A stretch of 64,000 nucleotides of DNA from NCBI RefSeq assembly GCF_005280735.1, contig NZ_CP040077.1, forward strand, positions 1,488,001 through 1,552,000, given 5' to 3'. Below are positions 1-9,004 of this stretch, piece by piece (position 1 is the first letter of the stretch; each line of letters begins with the position of its first letter). This DNA comes from Trinickia violacea. Lineage in GTDB: Bacteria > Pseudomonadota > Gammaproteobacteria > Burkholderiales > Burkholderiaceae. The position numbers and the translations under genes are program-made. Below the pieces are notes generated by a model, which worked only from the letters and a program-made list of their open reading frames with translations, was not told the origin of the DNA and ran no database searches.

Positions 1-487
1 TCAGTTTTTCTGCCAAGACAAAGGCGGCGAAGCCGGCCATGATCGCGGCCGCCATGGCGATACCCTTGGTGCTTGCGAACCCGAAGTCCGAACCTTGCGT
101 GATGAAGTAGGCAAGGCCGAAGACCGACAGCGAAAGCGTGACGATACCGGCGATATCGAGCGTGTCGGCCTGCGGATCGCGCGACTCCTCCACGCCGTTG
201 AACACGAGAAAGAGCGTCAGCGCGGCGATCGCGACGTGCACGAGGAAGACCCACTGCCAGTTCGACAGCGCGACGATCGCACCGCCGACGATCGGCCCGA
301 AGCCCAAACCGATTCCGAGGATGATGCCCCACGCGCTGAACGCCTTGGCGCGTTCCGGTCCTTCCTGAAACTGATGCGAGAGCACGGCGACCTGGCAAAT
401 CAGCATCGCGCCGCCGCTCGCACCTTGCAGAAAGCGGGCGGCGATCAGCATCGGCACGCTTGGCGCGAGACCGCAGAGCGCTTGAGC
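1..487 (-). pseudogene. MFS transporter (DHA2-like), truncated at its 5' end
   Basis: The complement strand encodes part of a 12-14 helix drug/H+ antiporter-type major facilitator protein: after the residues LCGLAPSVPMLIAARFLQG (typical of the TM3-TM4 region of DHA2 proteins) come PERAKAFSAWGIILGIGLGF and NWQWVFLVHVAIAALTLF. The reading frame leaves the window at base 1, so the C-terminus is not visible. No start codon or first two transmembrane helices precede the homologous part: at about 473-487 the sequence changes into the coding sequence of a LysR regulator on the other strand. The gene has therefore lost roughly its first 80-90 codons and its promoter, probably together with the 5' end of the regulator. 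Family call is by recognition of motifs; the substrate is unknown. Confidence 0.7.
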
Positions 488-1309
488 ATGACGCGCTCGG
501 CGGTGGGCAAGGTGGTGACGCGCCTCGAAAAGCGCCTGGGCGTACGCCTCATCAATCGCACGACGCGCAGCCAAAGCCTCACCGAAGACGGCCAGGTCTA
601 CTACGACCGCTGCGTGCGTGCGCTCGCCGAGCTGGACGCGGCACAGGCCGATCTCGACAGCGGCCGGCGCGAGCCGCGCGGCCGCTTGCGCGTGAGCGTG
701 CCGCTCGCCTTCGGCCACCACTGCGTGGCGCCGGTGCTGCAAGACCTCGCGCGCAAGCATCCGCAATTGAAGATCGACATCTCGATCACCGACCGCATGG
801 TGGATCTGGTCGAAGAGGGCTTCGACCTCGCGGTGCGCATCGGCAAGCTGCGCGACAGCGCGAGTCTCGCGGCGCGGCGCCTCGGCGAGCAGTACGGCAG
901 CATCGCGGCCGCGCCGTCGTATCTCGCGCGCCACGGCATGCCCACGCGCGTCGAAGACCTCGCCCGGCACCAGGCGATCGCGTACTCGCGAGCCGGCGTG
1001 ATGGTGCCGTGGGACGTCTGCGGCCCGGACGGCAAGGTCGAGCGCGTGAATGTCGAGCCGCAACTGAGCCTCGACGACGTGCAGGCGATCGTCGATGCCG
1101 CCATTGCCGGTCTGGGGCTCGCCAGCCTGCCGTGCTGGCTGCTTAACCACTACGTTCAAAGCGGCGAACTGGTGGCGGTCATGGAGCGCTGCATCCGGCC
1201 GCCGCAGGAGATCCATGTGGTCTGGCCGCAAACGCGCTATTTGCCGCTCAAAACCCGCTACGCGATCGATGCGCTGGTGGCCGCGATCCCGCCCATGATT
1301 ACCGGTTGA
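473..1309 (+). pseudogene. LysR-family regulator, 5'-truncated
   Basis: The frame gives a LysR-type regulator from AERLSMTRSAVGKVVTRLE (second half of the winged HTH) through a complete co-inducer-binding domain ending at MITG. A normal member has about 25-30 residues before this point (helix 1 and the start of helix 2), and these are absent. An in-frame ATG at 488 could start a roughly 273-residue protein, but it would lack half of the DNA-binding domain, and no ribosome-binding site is visible. The open frame continues upstream to base 95, but that part is antisense to the MFS gene and is not LysR sequence. Originally this was probably the divergent regulator of the MFS gene on the opposite strand; a deletion of the shared promoter with both 5' ends explains the arrangement. 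Confidence 0.75.
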
Positions 1310-1520
1310 CCGGCCTTCCCGTGCGCCAGAGCACGGTATCGAGCCGCCGGATGGCGCGAACCTGTCAGCGCGCTGGCGCGGCGGACATTCTTTCGGGAGA
1401 TGAAAAGGTCTCTTGTCGACTCAGGGATTTTTACCGTTCGTTTCAACGCCTATCCTTTAGCCATTCGCCAAGGACGCTGTGTTCGAAGCGGTTCATAAAT
1501 CATCTGTCGAGGTAAGAATC

Positions 1521-1847
1521 ATGAAGACCCGTCTGTTCGCTGTCGCCGCCGCCGCCGTGCTGCTTTCCGCTCCGCTCGCTTCGTTCGCGCAGCAATCGAA
1601 CGCACCGCTCACGCGCGCCGAAGTGCGTGCTCAACTGGTCGAAGCGCAGAAGGCCGGCTACACCCAAAACGACAACCTCACGTATCCCGCCGATATCCAG
1701 GCCGTCGACGCGAAGATCGCCGCAGCCGACACCCAGGAGCAGCCGGTCAAGACGGGCTATGGTCCGGCAATCGGCGGCATGTCGCAGTCGGGCGTGGGCC
1801 GCGCCGTGTCGAACGACGGCATGAAGCCGACCTTCTTCGGCCAATAA
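1521..1847 (+). CDS. DUF4148 family secreted protein
   Basis: A 108-residue protein with a clear signal peptide (MKTRLFAVAAAAVLLSAP, cleavage near SFA-QQ, residues 19-23) followed by the DUF4148 signature LTRAEVRAQLVEAQKAGY. This family of small periplasmic proteins is abundant in Burkholderia and relatives and has no established function. The ATG at 1521 is chosen because it begins the signal peptide and has GAGGTAAG a few bases upstream; the open frame extends further upstream without coding character. It stands alone, with no obvious operon partner. Confidence 0.85.
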   Translation: MKTRLFAVAAAAVLLSAPLASFAQQSNAPLTRAEVRAQLVEAQKAGYTQNDNLTYPADIQAVDAKIAAADTQEQPVKTGYGPAIGGMSQSGVGRAVSNDGMKPTFFGQ

Positions 1848-2446
1848 GGCGTTAGGGGCGGCAGCGGGATGCCTCGATAGCGTCCCGCGCCGCCCGCGCG
1901 CCGATCTCACCGGCGCGAAGCTCGCCGCCACGGCTTGGCGGCAGCCATCTTTTCTTCGCTTCGGACACTCCGTCCCGAAGCAGCGCTTCTCTCCTCAAGC
2001 ATCGCTCTCCCTCTTTTCGTTATACGTATCCGTCGGCTTATCGTAAGATTCGGCCCTCGCAGGGCTTGAAACGCCCTCGTTAATCCAGCGCTCAAATAGT
2101 CGCCTTAACAGATCCACACTAAGCGTATACACGCGGTCCGCGACGACGAAGCACGGTTTGACGCCGATATAAGCGCTACGACATGCGCTGCATGCTCCTG
2201 GCCCGATGGGACGTGATGTCGCGTTCGCCTAACCTTCGCTACGGCAAAGTGCAAATGACGAGGCTGATAGAAAAGCGCGTCGTACAGCGCGAAAAAAACC
2301 AGCCGACGCTTCCGAAACGACGAGACGCACAACGGCTCGCCCGTCCCCAAGACGTTGCTGACAAGCCCAACTTAATTAGATTCGAGACAAACCTGATGAC
2401 GGTCCCGAGCGTGACCGTTTCAGCACGCTGATAAAGGAGCAAGCTC
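1848..2446. other. Intergenic region, no gene recognised
   Basis: About 600 bases without a convincing reading frame. The first 90 bases hold GC-rich hairpins (for example CCGCCA/TGGCGG near 1926-1942) that may end transcription of the DUF4148 gene. The last 100 bases carry the leader of the permease gene, with an AT-rich patch at 2370-2385. Confidence 0.5.
2355..2382 (+). promoter_or_regulatory. Possible promoter of the permease gene
   Basis: TTGCTG at 2355-2360 and TAGATT at 2377-2382, 16 bases apart, resemble sigma-70 hexamers and lie in the only AT-rich stretch upstream of the permease start. Weak match; inference only. Confidence 0.25.
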
Positions 2447-3830
2447 ATGAGTGATACCCAGGCGCAGCCGGTCGTCGGCGTCGGCGCGGAAAGCGACTTC
2501 GGCACCAAGGGATTCATCGATCGATACTTCGGCATTTCCTCGCGCGGCAGCACGCAGCGCCAGGAAGTCGTCGCGGGCGTCACCACGTTTCTGGCGATGG
2601 TGTATTCGGTGTTCGTCGTGCCGGGCATGTTCGGCAAGGCGGGCTTCGACACGAGCGCCGTGTTCGTCGCCGTGTGTCTCACCACGGCCTTCGGGTCGCT
2701 GTTGATGGGCCTGTGGGCGAAGCTGCCGATCGCGATCGGCTGCGCGATTTCGCTCACCGCGTTTACCGCGTTCGGCCTCGTGCTCGGCAAGGGGCTGCAT
2801 CCGACCGTGGCGCTCGGCGCTGTGTTCCTGATGGGCCTCGTGTTTACGGGCATTTCCGTCACCGGCGTGCGCTCGTGGATTCTGCGCAATTTGCCCGCGG
2901 GCATCGCGCACGGCACGGGGATCGGCATCGGCCTGTTCCTGCTCTTGATCGCTTCGAACGACGTCGGTCTCGTCGTCAAGAACCCGGGCGCCGGCCTGCC
3001 GGTGTCGCTCGGCCATGTCACGTCGTTCCCGGTGATCATGTCGGTGATCGGCCTGGCGGCGATCTTCGGCCTGATTCGCCGCCGCGTGCCGGGCTCGATC
3101 CTGCTCGTCGTGATCGCGATTTCGGCGGCCGGCGTCGCGTTCGATCCGGACGTGAAATTCCACGGCTTCTTCGCGCTGCCGTCGCTCTCCGCGCCGGGCC
3201 ATGCATCGCTGATCGGCGCGATGGACATCAAGGGTGCGCTCTCGCTTGCCGTGCTGCCTAGCGTGCTGGCGCTCGTGATGACCGCCGTGTTCGATGCGAC
3301 CGGCACGATCCGCGCCGTGGCGGGGCAGGCGGGCCAGCTCGACGAGAACGGCCGCATCATCAACGGCGGCCGCGCGCTGACGGCGGATTCGCTGAGCTCG
3401 ATCTTCTCCGGTTTCCTCGGCGGCGCCGGCGGCGGCCTATATCGAATCGACGGTCGGCGTGGCCGCCGGCGCGAAGACGGGTCTCGCTGCCGCAGTGGTC
3501 GGCCTGCTGTTCCTGGTCGTGATGTTCTTCTCGCCGCTCGCGAGCCTCGTGCCGTCGTATGCGACCGCCCCCGCGCTGATGTACGTCGGCCTCATGATGC
3601 TCTCGAGCGTGAGCAAGCTGCACATGGACGACATGGTCGACGCGATGTCCGGCCTCGTGTGCGCCGTGTTCATCGTGCTGACCGCCAACATCGTGACGGG
3701 CATCATGCTCGGCTTCTCGACGCTCGTGATCGGCCGCGTGGTGAGCGGCGAATTCCGCAAGCTCAATGTCGGCACGGTGGTGATCGCGGCTGTGCTGGTC
3801 GCCTTCTACCTTGGCGGCTGGGCGATCTAG
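2447..3830 (+). pseudogene. NCS2-family purine permease, frameshifted
   Basis: Encodes a nucleobase:cation symporter-2 of the AzgA/PbuG type (adenine/guanine/hypoxanthine uptake across the inner membrane). The ATG at 2447 follows a good AAGGAG site. Residues 1 to about 325 read as family members (RYFGISSRGSTQRQEVVAGV, then many hydrophobic helices). At 3419-3437 the frame breaks: the expected APAAAYIESTVGVAAGAKT is in the next frame and continues to the stop at 3830 with KLHMDDMVDAMSGL and the last helices. One extra base in the GC run at about 3422-3427 explains this. The total, about 460 codons, is normal for the family, so a restored frame would give a full protein. A homopolymer-like sequencing error is as likely as real inactivation. 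Confidence 0.85.
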
Positions 3831-3845
3831 AAACGCATTCCGGGC

Positions 3846-3870
3846 GTTGCCGCTGGAGATGCGGCAACGC
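3846..3870 (+). other. Hairpin downstream of the permease
   Basis: CGTTGCCGC and GCGGCAACG form a perfect 9-bp stem just after the permease stop. No T tract follows, so it is more likely an mRNA 3'-end stabilising structure than the terminator itself. Confidence 0.4.
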
Positions 3871-3918
3871 TCAGAGAGGACGTTGTCTCCTCCACCACAT
3901 TTTCGTTGGTGGTCTTGA

Positions 3919-3952
3919 AGCCTGGGAACTCGCGTTCTCAGGCTCTTTTTAT
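3919..3952 (+). terminator. Rho-independent terminator after the permease
   Basis: AGCCTGGGAA pairs with TTCTCAGGCT (10 bp, one G-T pair) around a CTCGCG loop and is followed by CTTTTTATTT. It ends the permease transcript. Confidence 0.75.
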
Positions 3953-4061
3953 TTGGGGCATGCGCCCAGGCACGCCCACCTAGGCGCCCCCACCGTTCTT
4001 CATTACGATAAGCGCTCTTCAACTTTGGACGCGGCGCGCGGCCCCGTCGTCTCCTTATCCG

Positions 4062-4919
4062 ATGCTCAAATCGTTGCTTGCCTGTATCGCCTCGGCGCTC
4101 GCGATGACCTCCGCGGGTGCGCAAACGCCTGCTGCCGCGCCGCTTGAATCGTTTGCGCTTTACTACGGCCGCAATCCGCCCGTCGAGCCCTTGTCGGCAT
4201 TCGATGTCGCGGTGATCGAGCCGGACAGCGGCTTCGAGCCGAGCGCGCATCGCCTGCCGCACACCGAATGGTTCGCGTATGCGAGCGTCGGGGAAGTGCT
4301 GCCGTCGCGCCGCTATTACGCGGCGCTGCCCAAGCGCTGGCTTGCCGGACACAACGAGGCGTGGGCGTCGCGCGTGATCGACCAGAGCCACCCGGACTGG
4401 CCCGCGTTCTACGTGCAGCACGTGATCGCGCCGCTGTGGGACGCCGGCTATCGCGGCTTCTTTCTCGACACGCTCGATTCCTACCAGCTCTTCGCGCGCA
4501 CCGATGCCGAGCGCGCGCGGCAGCAGGCCGGGCTCATCGCTGTCGTGCGCGCGATCAAAGCGCGCTTTCCGGGGGCGAAGCTGATCTTCAATCGCGGCTT
4601 CGAGATCCTGCCGCAAGTGCACGACCTCGTGTATGCCGTGGCGTTCGAGTCGCTGTATCAAGGCTGGGACCAGGCACATCAACGCTATGTCGAAGTGCCC
4701 GAGGCGGACCGCGCGTGGCTGCTCGCGCAGGCCAAGACGATTCGCGAGCAATACCGTTTGCCGGTGCTGTCGATCGACTATTGCGCGCCGGGCGATGCGG
4801 CGTGCGTGCGCGATACGGTCGCGAAGATTCGAGCGCTGGGCATCGTGCCGTATGTGACGGATGGGGCGCTGGCGACAGTCGGCACGGGGCCTTCGACGCC
4901 GACTGCGTCTTCGAATTGA
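4062..4919 (+). CDS. Secreted GH114-like (endo-alpha-1,4-polygalactosaminidase family) protein
   Basis: A 285-residue protein with a signal peptide (MLKSLLACIASALAMTSAGA) and a single TIM-barrel domain of the GH114/TM1410 type: FALYYGRNPP near residue 33, WFAYASVGE near 69-77, GFFLDTLDSY near 130-140 and LIFNRGFEILP near 172-182. Family members hydrolyse alpha-1,4-galactosaminogalactan-like polysaccharides, and the same fold forms the N-terminal part of PelA. Here it is a stand-alone domain without the deacetylase part of PelA and with no exopolysaccharide genes beside it, so the substrate is open. No strong ribosome-binding site precedes 4062; the start is chosen because it begins the signal peptide. 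Confidence 0.7.
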   Translation: MLKSLLACIASALAMTSAGAQTPAAAPLESFALYYGRNPPVEPLSAFDVAVIEPDSGFEPSAHRLPHTEWFAYASVGEVLPSRRYYAALPKRWLAGHNEAWASRVIDQSHPDWPAFYVQHVIAPLWDAGYRGFFLDTLDSYQLFARTDAERARQQAGLIAVVRAIKARFPGAKLIFNRGFEILPQVHDLVYAVAFESLYQGWDQAHQRYVEVPEADRAWLLAQAKTIREQYRLPVLSIDYCAPGDAACVRDTVAKIRALGIVPYVTDGALATVGTGPSTPTASSN

Positions 4920-5009
4920 TCCGCTAATTCGCGACTGCACACAGTCTTGTAAGACAAATTAAGGTATTTGTTAAAGTTGTCCGGCCCGCTGCCGTTAACG
5001 AGGATGAAC

Positions 5010-5034
5010 CCGCCCGTTCGGCCTGAACGGGCGG
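5010..5034 (+). terminator. Strong GC hairpin after the GH114 gene
   Basis: CCGCCCGTTC and GAACGGGCGG form a perfect 10-bp stem around GGCCT, 90 bases after the stop. There is no T run after it, so termination is only likely, not shown. Confidence 0.4.
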
Positions 5035-5101
5035 CCCGCTGCGTCATCAAACCATCGGCCAAGGTCCCGTAGCTTGCGCCGACCCGGACGGAGACTCTTT
5101 C

Positions 5102-6178
5102 GTGCGTTCCCTCGTCAAGTGGACTTCGGCTGCTGTGGCATCCCTGGGTGTCGTGACCAGCGCCGCCCACGCCGCCACCATCGTCTATGTTTCGAATGCG
5201 GACAGCCGGACCATCTCGGTCCTGAAGCTGAACGAAGAGAGCGGCAAGCTCTCGTCGATCGAGGACGTGCCGGTGACGGGCATGGTGATGCCGCTCACGG
5301 TCAGCCCCGACCGCAAATACCTGTTCGCCTCGCTGCGCTCGAAGCCCTACTCGGTCGCGAGCTTCCGCATCGAAGGCGACGGCAGGCTGACGCCGGTCGC
5401 CACGTCGCCGCTGCCCGAGAGCATGGCCAACCTGTCGACGGACAAGACCGGGCATTTCCTCTTCGCCGCGTCGTACGGCGGCAATCTGATCAGTGAAAGC
5501 CGCATCGGGCCCGACGGCGTGGTGGCGCCGGCCAATCTCGTCATTCCGACCAAGCCGAAGGCGCACGCGATCAAGACCGATCCGTCGAACCGCTGGCTCT
5601 TCGCGACCAACCTCGGCGGCGACATCGTCATGCAGTGCCGCTTCGACGCGAAAACCGGCGCGATCACGCCAAACGACCCGCCGACGCTCGACTTCCCCAA
5701 GCAGGCCGGGCCGCGGCACTTCGTGTTCCATCCGAACGGGCACGTCGTCTATGTCGTCGATGAACTCGACGGCAAGCTCGAAACGGCATCGTTCGATCCG
5801 GAGCGCGGCACGTTGGCGATCCGCCAGACGGTCTCCGCGGTGCCGGCCGGTTTCAGCGGCACGCCCTGGGCCGCCGACGTTCACACCACGCCCGACGGCC
5901 GCTTTCTCTACGCTTCCGAGCGTACGTCGAGCACCTTGATCGCCTATCGGATCGACGGGCCGGACGGCCGCTTGAGCCCGCTCGGCGAATACGCGACCGA
6001 GAAGCAGCCGCGCGCCTTCGCCGTCGATTCGTCGGGGCGCTACCTGCTGTCGGCGGGGCAATTGTCGAATGCGGTGAGTGTCCATCGCATCGATCCACAG
6101 ACCGGCCAGCTCACGCGGCTCGGTTCGACCCTCGTCGGAAAGAACCCGTCGTGGGTCGAGATCGTCGACGTCGAATAG
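5102..6178 (+). CDS. Lactonase-family seven-bladed beta-propeller, exported
   Basis: A 358-residue protein of the 6-phosphogluconolactonase-like (YbhE/Pgl, Lactonase Pfam) propeller family. Successive blades carry the typical repeats (IVYVSNADSRTISVLKLNEE, PDRKYLFASLR, RHFVFHPNGHVVYVVDELD, PDGRFLYASERTSSTLIAYRID). Unlike cytoplasmic Pgl it has a signal peptide (about residues 1-25, ending SAAHA-AT), so it acts in the periplasm, on an unknown lactone or as a binding propeller. The start is a GTG at 5102 with GGAGA 8 bases upstream; a fitting signal peptide begins there. The chemoreceptor gene follows after 24 bases on the same strand. Confidence 0.8.
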   Translation: MRSLVKWTSAAVASLGVVTSAAHAATIVYVSNADSRTISVLKLNEESGKLSSIEDVPVTGMVMPLTVSPDRKYLFASLRSKPYSVASFRIEGDGRLTPVATSPLPESMANLSTDKTGHFLFAASYGGNLISESRIGPDGVVAPANLVIPTKPKAHAIKTDPSNRWLFATNLGGDIVMQCRFDAKTGAITPNDPPTLDFPKQAGPRHFVFHPNGHVVYVVDELDGKLETASFDPERGTLAIRQTVSAVPAGFSGTPWAADVHTTPDGRFLYASERTSSTLIAYRIDGPDGRLSPLGEYATEKQPRAFAVDSSGRYLLSAGQLSNAVSVHRIDPQTGQLTRLGSTLVGKNPSWVEIVDVE

Positions 6179-6202
6179 TCCAAACCCGTTCGGAAACGCA
6201 CC

Positions 6203-7759
6203 ATAAAAAACGTAGGCATACGCACGGGGCTGCTCGTCATCCTCGCGGTCTTTGCGGCGATGATCGTCGTCGGCGGCGTGGCGGGCATCGTTTCGCTGCA
6301 CACCTCGAACCAGTCGACGACGCGCGTCCACGCGATCTCGGCGCAATGCATCCAGCTCAACGACGCGTACAAGGACATGCAGCGCTCGCGCGCCGGCCTC
6401 GGGCGTGCCTACAGCTCGGCGCGCGAGCATCCGGGCTCGCCGCCGGACAGCAAGGCACTCGACAGCGCGCAGGGCAAGCTCAAGATCTCGATGGCGGAGT
6501 TCCAGGCCTTTACCGAAGCGCCGCGTTTCGAAGGGCGCGATGAAGCCCTGCAGCAGACCATCGTAGAGGCGGCCCGCATGCACATGCAGGTCGTGCAGCA
6601 CGCCATCGATCTGTTGCGCGCCAACGATACGGCCGGCTACGTGGCGCTCAACGACAAGGACGTGACCGACACCGGCGTCGCCTACTCGAACGCGCTCGAG
6701 CGCTTTCAGAAGCAGGCCAATGCTCTGGCCCAGGCCGAAACGGATCTCGGCGACGCGCGCTACGCGCTGATTCTCAAGCTGGTGGTGCTCGGCGTGCTGC
6801 TCGCGCTCGCCTTGATCGTGGCGGTGCATTTTGCGCTGCGGCGGCTCGTCTTGACGCCGCTGACCGAGGCGGCGAGCCTCCTCGACCAAGTCGCGGACGG
6901 CAATCTGACCATTGCCATCGCGAGCGCGGGCGACAACGAAATAGGCCGGCTGCTGGCTGCGATCGCGCGCATGAAGGAAGGGCTCACGGGCACGATGCGG
7001 CGGGTTCTCGACAGCTCCGGTTCGGTGAACATCAGCGCGCACGAAATCGCCGCGGGGAACATGGACCTGTCGTCGCGCACCGAGGAGCAATCGGCGGCCT
7101 TGGAGCAGACGTCCGCCAGCATGAAAGAGCTGACCGAGACGGTCACGCTCAATGCCCAGAACGCCCGCCAGGCCAGCTCGCTCGCCGGCGACGCGGCGGA
7201 AATCGCGATGAAGAGCGGCGACGTGGTGCGCGGCGTGGTCTCGACGATGAACGACATCAGCAGCAGCTCGGCGCGGATGGCCGACATCATCGGCACGATC
7301 GACGGCATCGCGTTCCAGACCAACATCCTCGCGCTGAACGCGGCGGTCGAAGCCGCACGGGCCGGCGAGCAGGGGCGCGGCTTCGCGGTGGTCGCCGGCG
7401 AGGTGCGCGCGCTCGCGCAGCGTAGCGCGAGCGCGGCGCGCGAGATCAAGACCTTGATCGACGACTCGATCACCAAGGTCCAGTCGGGCAATTCGCTGGT
7501 GGCGCGAGCCGGCGCGTCGATCGACGAAACCGTCGAGGCGGTGCGGCGCGTGGCCGGCATCGTGCAGGAGATCTCGGCGGAGTCGGAGGAGCAGGCGACC
7601 GGGATCGTGCAGATCGGCCAGGCTGTCGCGCAGATGGAGCAGGTGACGCAGCAGAACGCGGCGCTCGTCGAGCAGGCCGCGGCGGCGGCCGGATCGCTCG
7701 AAGAGCAGGCGCGTCAGTTGGAGGCGGTGGTGGCGTCGTTCAGGTTGGCGAGGGCTTGA
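6203..7759 (+). CDS. Methyl-accepting chemotaxis protein; expected start codon is ATA
   Basis: An inner-membrane chemoreceptor of about 518 residues. TM1 is at residues 8-31, followed by a periplasmic four-helix-bundle ligand domain, TM2 at about 190-212 (LILKLVVLGVLLALALIVAV), a HAMP domain, and the signalling hairpin IDGIAFQTNILALNAAVEAA near residue 366. It ends without a CheR-docking pentapeptide. Family homology (KNVGIRTGLLVILAVFAAM) begins at 6206, preceded by ATA where members have ATG. The first normal start is the ATG at 6260, which would remove half of TM1. Expression is therefore doubtful unless ATA is a sequence error or a weak start. The upstream lactonase gene ends in the same frame 24 bases earlier. 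Ligand unknown. Confidence 0.85.
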   Translation: MKNVGIRTGLLVILAVFAAMIVVGGVAGIVSLHTSNQSTTRVHAISAQCIQLNDAYKDMQRSRAGLGRAYSSAREHPGSPPDSKALDSAQGKLKISMAEFQAFTEAPRFEGRDEALQQTIVEAARMHMQVVQHAIDLLRANDTAGYVALNDKDVTDTGVAYSNALERFQKQANALAQAETDLGDARYALILKLVVLGVLLALALIVAVHFALRRLVLTPLTEAASLLDQVADGNLTIAIASAGDNEIGRLLAAIARMKEGLTGTMRRVLDSSGSVNISAHEIAAGNMDLSSRTEEQSAALEQTSASMKELTETVTLNAQNARQASSLAGDAAEIAMKSGDVVRGVVSTMNDISSSSARMADIIGTIDGIAFQTNILALNAAVEAARAGEQGRGFAVVAGEVRALAQRSASAAREIKTLIDDSITKVQSGNSLVARAGASIDETVEAVRRVAGIVQEISAESEEQATGIVQIGQAVAQMEQVTQQNAALVEQAAAAAGSLEEQARQLEAVVASFRLARA

Positions 7760-7772
7760 TTGCCAATCAAGC
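7754..7772. terminator. Palindrome between two convergent genes
   Basis: GCTTGATT-GCC-AATCAAGC, a perfect 8-bp stem with a 3-base loop, contains both stop codons of the convergent chemoreceptor and CoA-transferase genes. Its symmetry suits a bidirectional transcript end; there is no T tract. Confidence 0.35.
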
Positions 7773-8981
7773 GACCTTGTCCGCCTTGAGCTTGGCGACT
7801 TCCTCCGCCGACATCCCCAGCAACTCACCGAGAACGGCTTCGGTGTGCGAACCGAGTACGGGCGGCGCGGCGCGCACCGGAAGCCGCGCGCCATCGAAGC
7901 GATAGGGCGGGGCGAGCACGTCCACGTGTCCAGCGACCGGATGCGCCTGCTTCGTGACGACGCCGCCCGATGTAGCACGCTCGGATGTCAGCGCCTCGTG
8001 CAGTCCGAGCACTTCGCCGCACGGAATGCCGGCGTCGCCGATCGCGGCGAGCAGATCCGCGCGACGGCGCCGCGCGAGCTCGCCGCGAATCTCGGGCAGC
8101 AGCGCGTCGCGATGGCTCGAGCGTCCGAGATTGGTTTTGAAGCGCTCGTCGCTTGCGAGATCGGGGCGCCCGATCGCTTCGCAAAAGCGCGCGAATTGCG
8201 CGTTGTTGCCGACCGTGATGACGATCGGACCGTCGGCCGCGTCGAACACCCCATACGGCACGATCGACGGATGCGCGTTGCCGTAGCGCGGCGGATCATG
8301 CTCCATCAAGAGCGCTTCGAGCCCGTAGTAGGCGGTGATCATCAGCCCGCAGTCGAACAGCGCCATTTCGATGCGGCGTCCGCGGCCGGTCGAGGTGCGT
8401 TCGTAGAGCGCCGCGAGGATCGCCTGCGCCGAATACATGCCGGTGAAGAGATCCACCGCCGCGACGCCGAATTTGAGCGGCGGCTGATGCGCTTCGCCGT
8501 TCATGGCCATCAATCCCGTTTCGCCTTGCACGACAAGATCGTAGCCGGGCCGTCCCGCTTCGGGGCCGGTGCGGTCGTAGCCGGAAATCGCGCAATAGAC
8601 GAGCTTCGGATTGATCTCGCTGAGCGCCTCGTAGCCGAGGCCGAGCTTTTCCGCGCCGCCGAGCTTGAAGTTGTGAACGACGACGTCGCTTTCCTTCACC
8701 AGTTCGCGCGCGATGCGTTGCCCTTCGGCGGTTTGCAAGTCGAGGCAGATCGAGCGCTTGTTGCGGTTCACGCTGTTGAAGTACGTCGTCTCCGTCACGC
8801 CCACGCGCAAGCCCCAGTCGCGCGTATCGTCGCCGCGGCCGGGCTGTTCGATCTTGATGACGTCCGCGCCGAAATCGCCGAGCACCATCGCGCACCATGG
8901 CCCCGCGAGCACACGCGAGAAGTCGAGCACCCGGATGCCTTGCAGCGGCGATGCGTGAACGTTGTTGTTATCGGTCGCCAT
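7767..8981 (-). CDS. CaiB/BaiF family (class III) CoA-transferase
   Basis: A 404-residue family III CoA-transferase, which moves CoA between acyl-CoA donors and carboxylic acids in the cytoplasm. N-terminal LQGIRVLDFSRVLAGPWCAM and DFGADVIKIEQPGRGDDTR are family hallmarks, and GRPGYDLVVQG near residue 148 carries the catalytic aspartate. The start at 8981 (MATDNNN) is chosen because a CGGAG site lies upstream and homology begins shortly after; the frame stays open upstream without coding character. It lies 23 bases downstream of the acyl-CoA dehydrogenase genes and closes that operon, so it probably activates the (di)carboxylic acid that the operon then oxidises. No CoA ligase is present in the window. 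Confidence 0.9.
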   Translation of the reverse strand: MATDNNNVHASPLQGIRVLDFSRVLAGPWCAMVLGDFGADVIKIEQPGRGDDTRDWGLRVGVTETTYFNSVNRNKRSICLDLQTAEGQRIARELVKESDVVVHNFKLGGAEKLGLGYEALSEINPKLVYCAISGYDRTGPEAGRPGYDLVVQGETGLMAMNGEAHQPPLKFGVAAVDLFTGMYSAQAILAALYERTSTGRGRRIEMALFDCGLMITAYYGLEALLMEHDPPRYGNAHPSIVPYGVFDAADGPIVITVGNNAQFARFCEAIGRPDLASDERFKTNLGRSSHRDALLPEIRGELARRRRADLLAAIGDAGIPCGEVLGLHEALTSERATSGGVVTKQAHPVAGHVDVLAPPYRFDGARLPVRAAPPVLGSHTEAVLGELLGMSAEEVAKLKADKVA

Positions 8982-9004
8982 CGTTTTGTTCTCCGGGCAA
9001 GCGC

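Noticed and set aside
95..472. N-terminal extension of the LysR reading frame
   Set aside because: This part is antisense to recognisable MFS transporter sequence and has no LysR character; it is an open frame caused by GC bias.
2239..3363. A 374-codon minus-strand frame across the permease start
   Set aside because: Antisense shadow; the plus strand carries a clear membrane transporter.
6179..6259. Readthrough fusion of the lactonase-fold protein to the chemoreceptor
   Set aside because: The two genes share a frame, but a TAG stop separates them and the lactonase is exported by a cleaved signal peptide, which would misplace the receptor; no recoding signal is visible.
4778..7978. A 1,066-codon minus-strand frame
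   Set aside because: It lies antisense to the lactonase-fold and chemoreceptor genes, is Arg/His/Asp-rich without domains and is a shadow of their codon bias.
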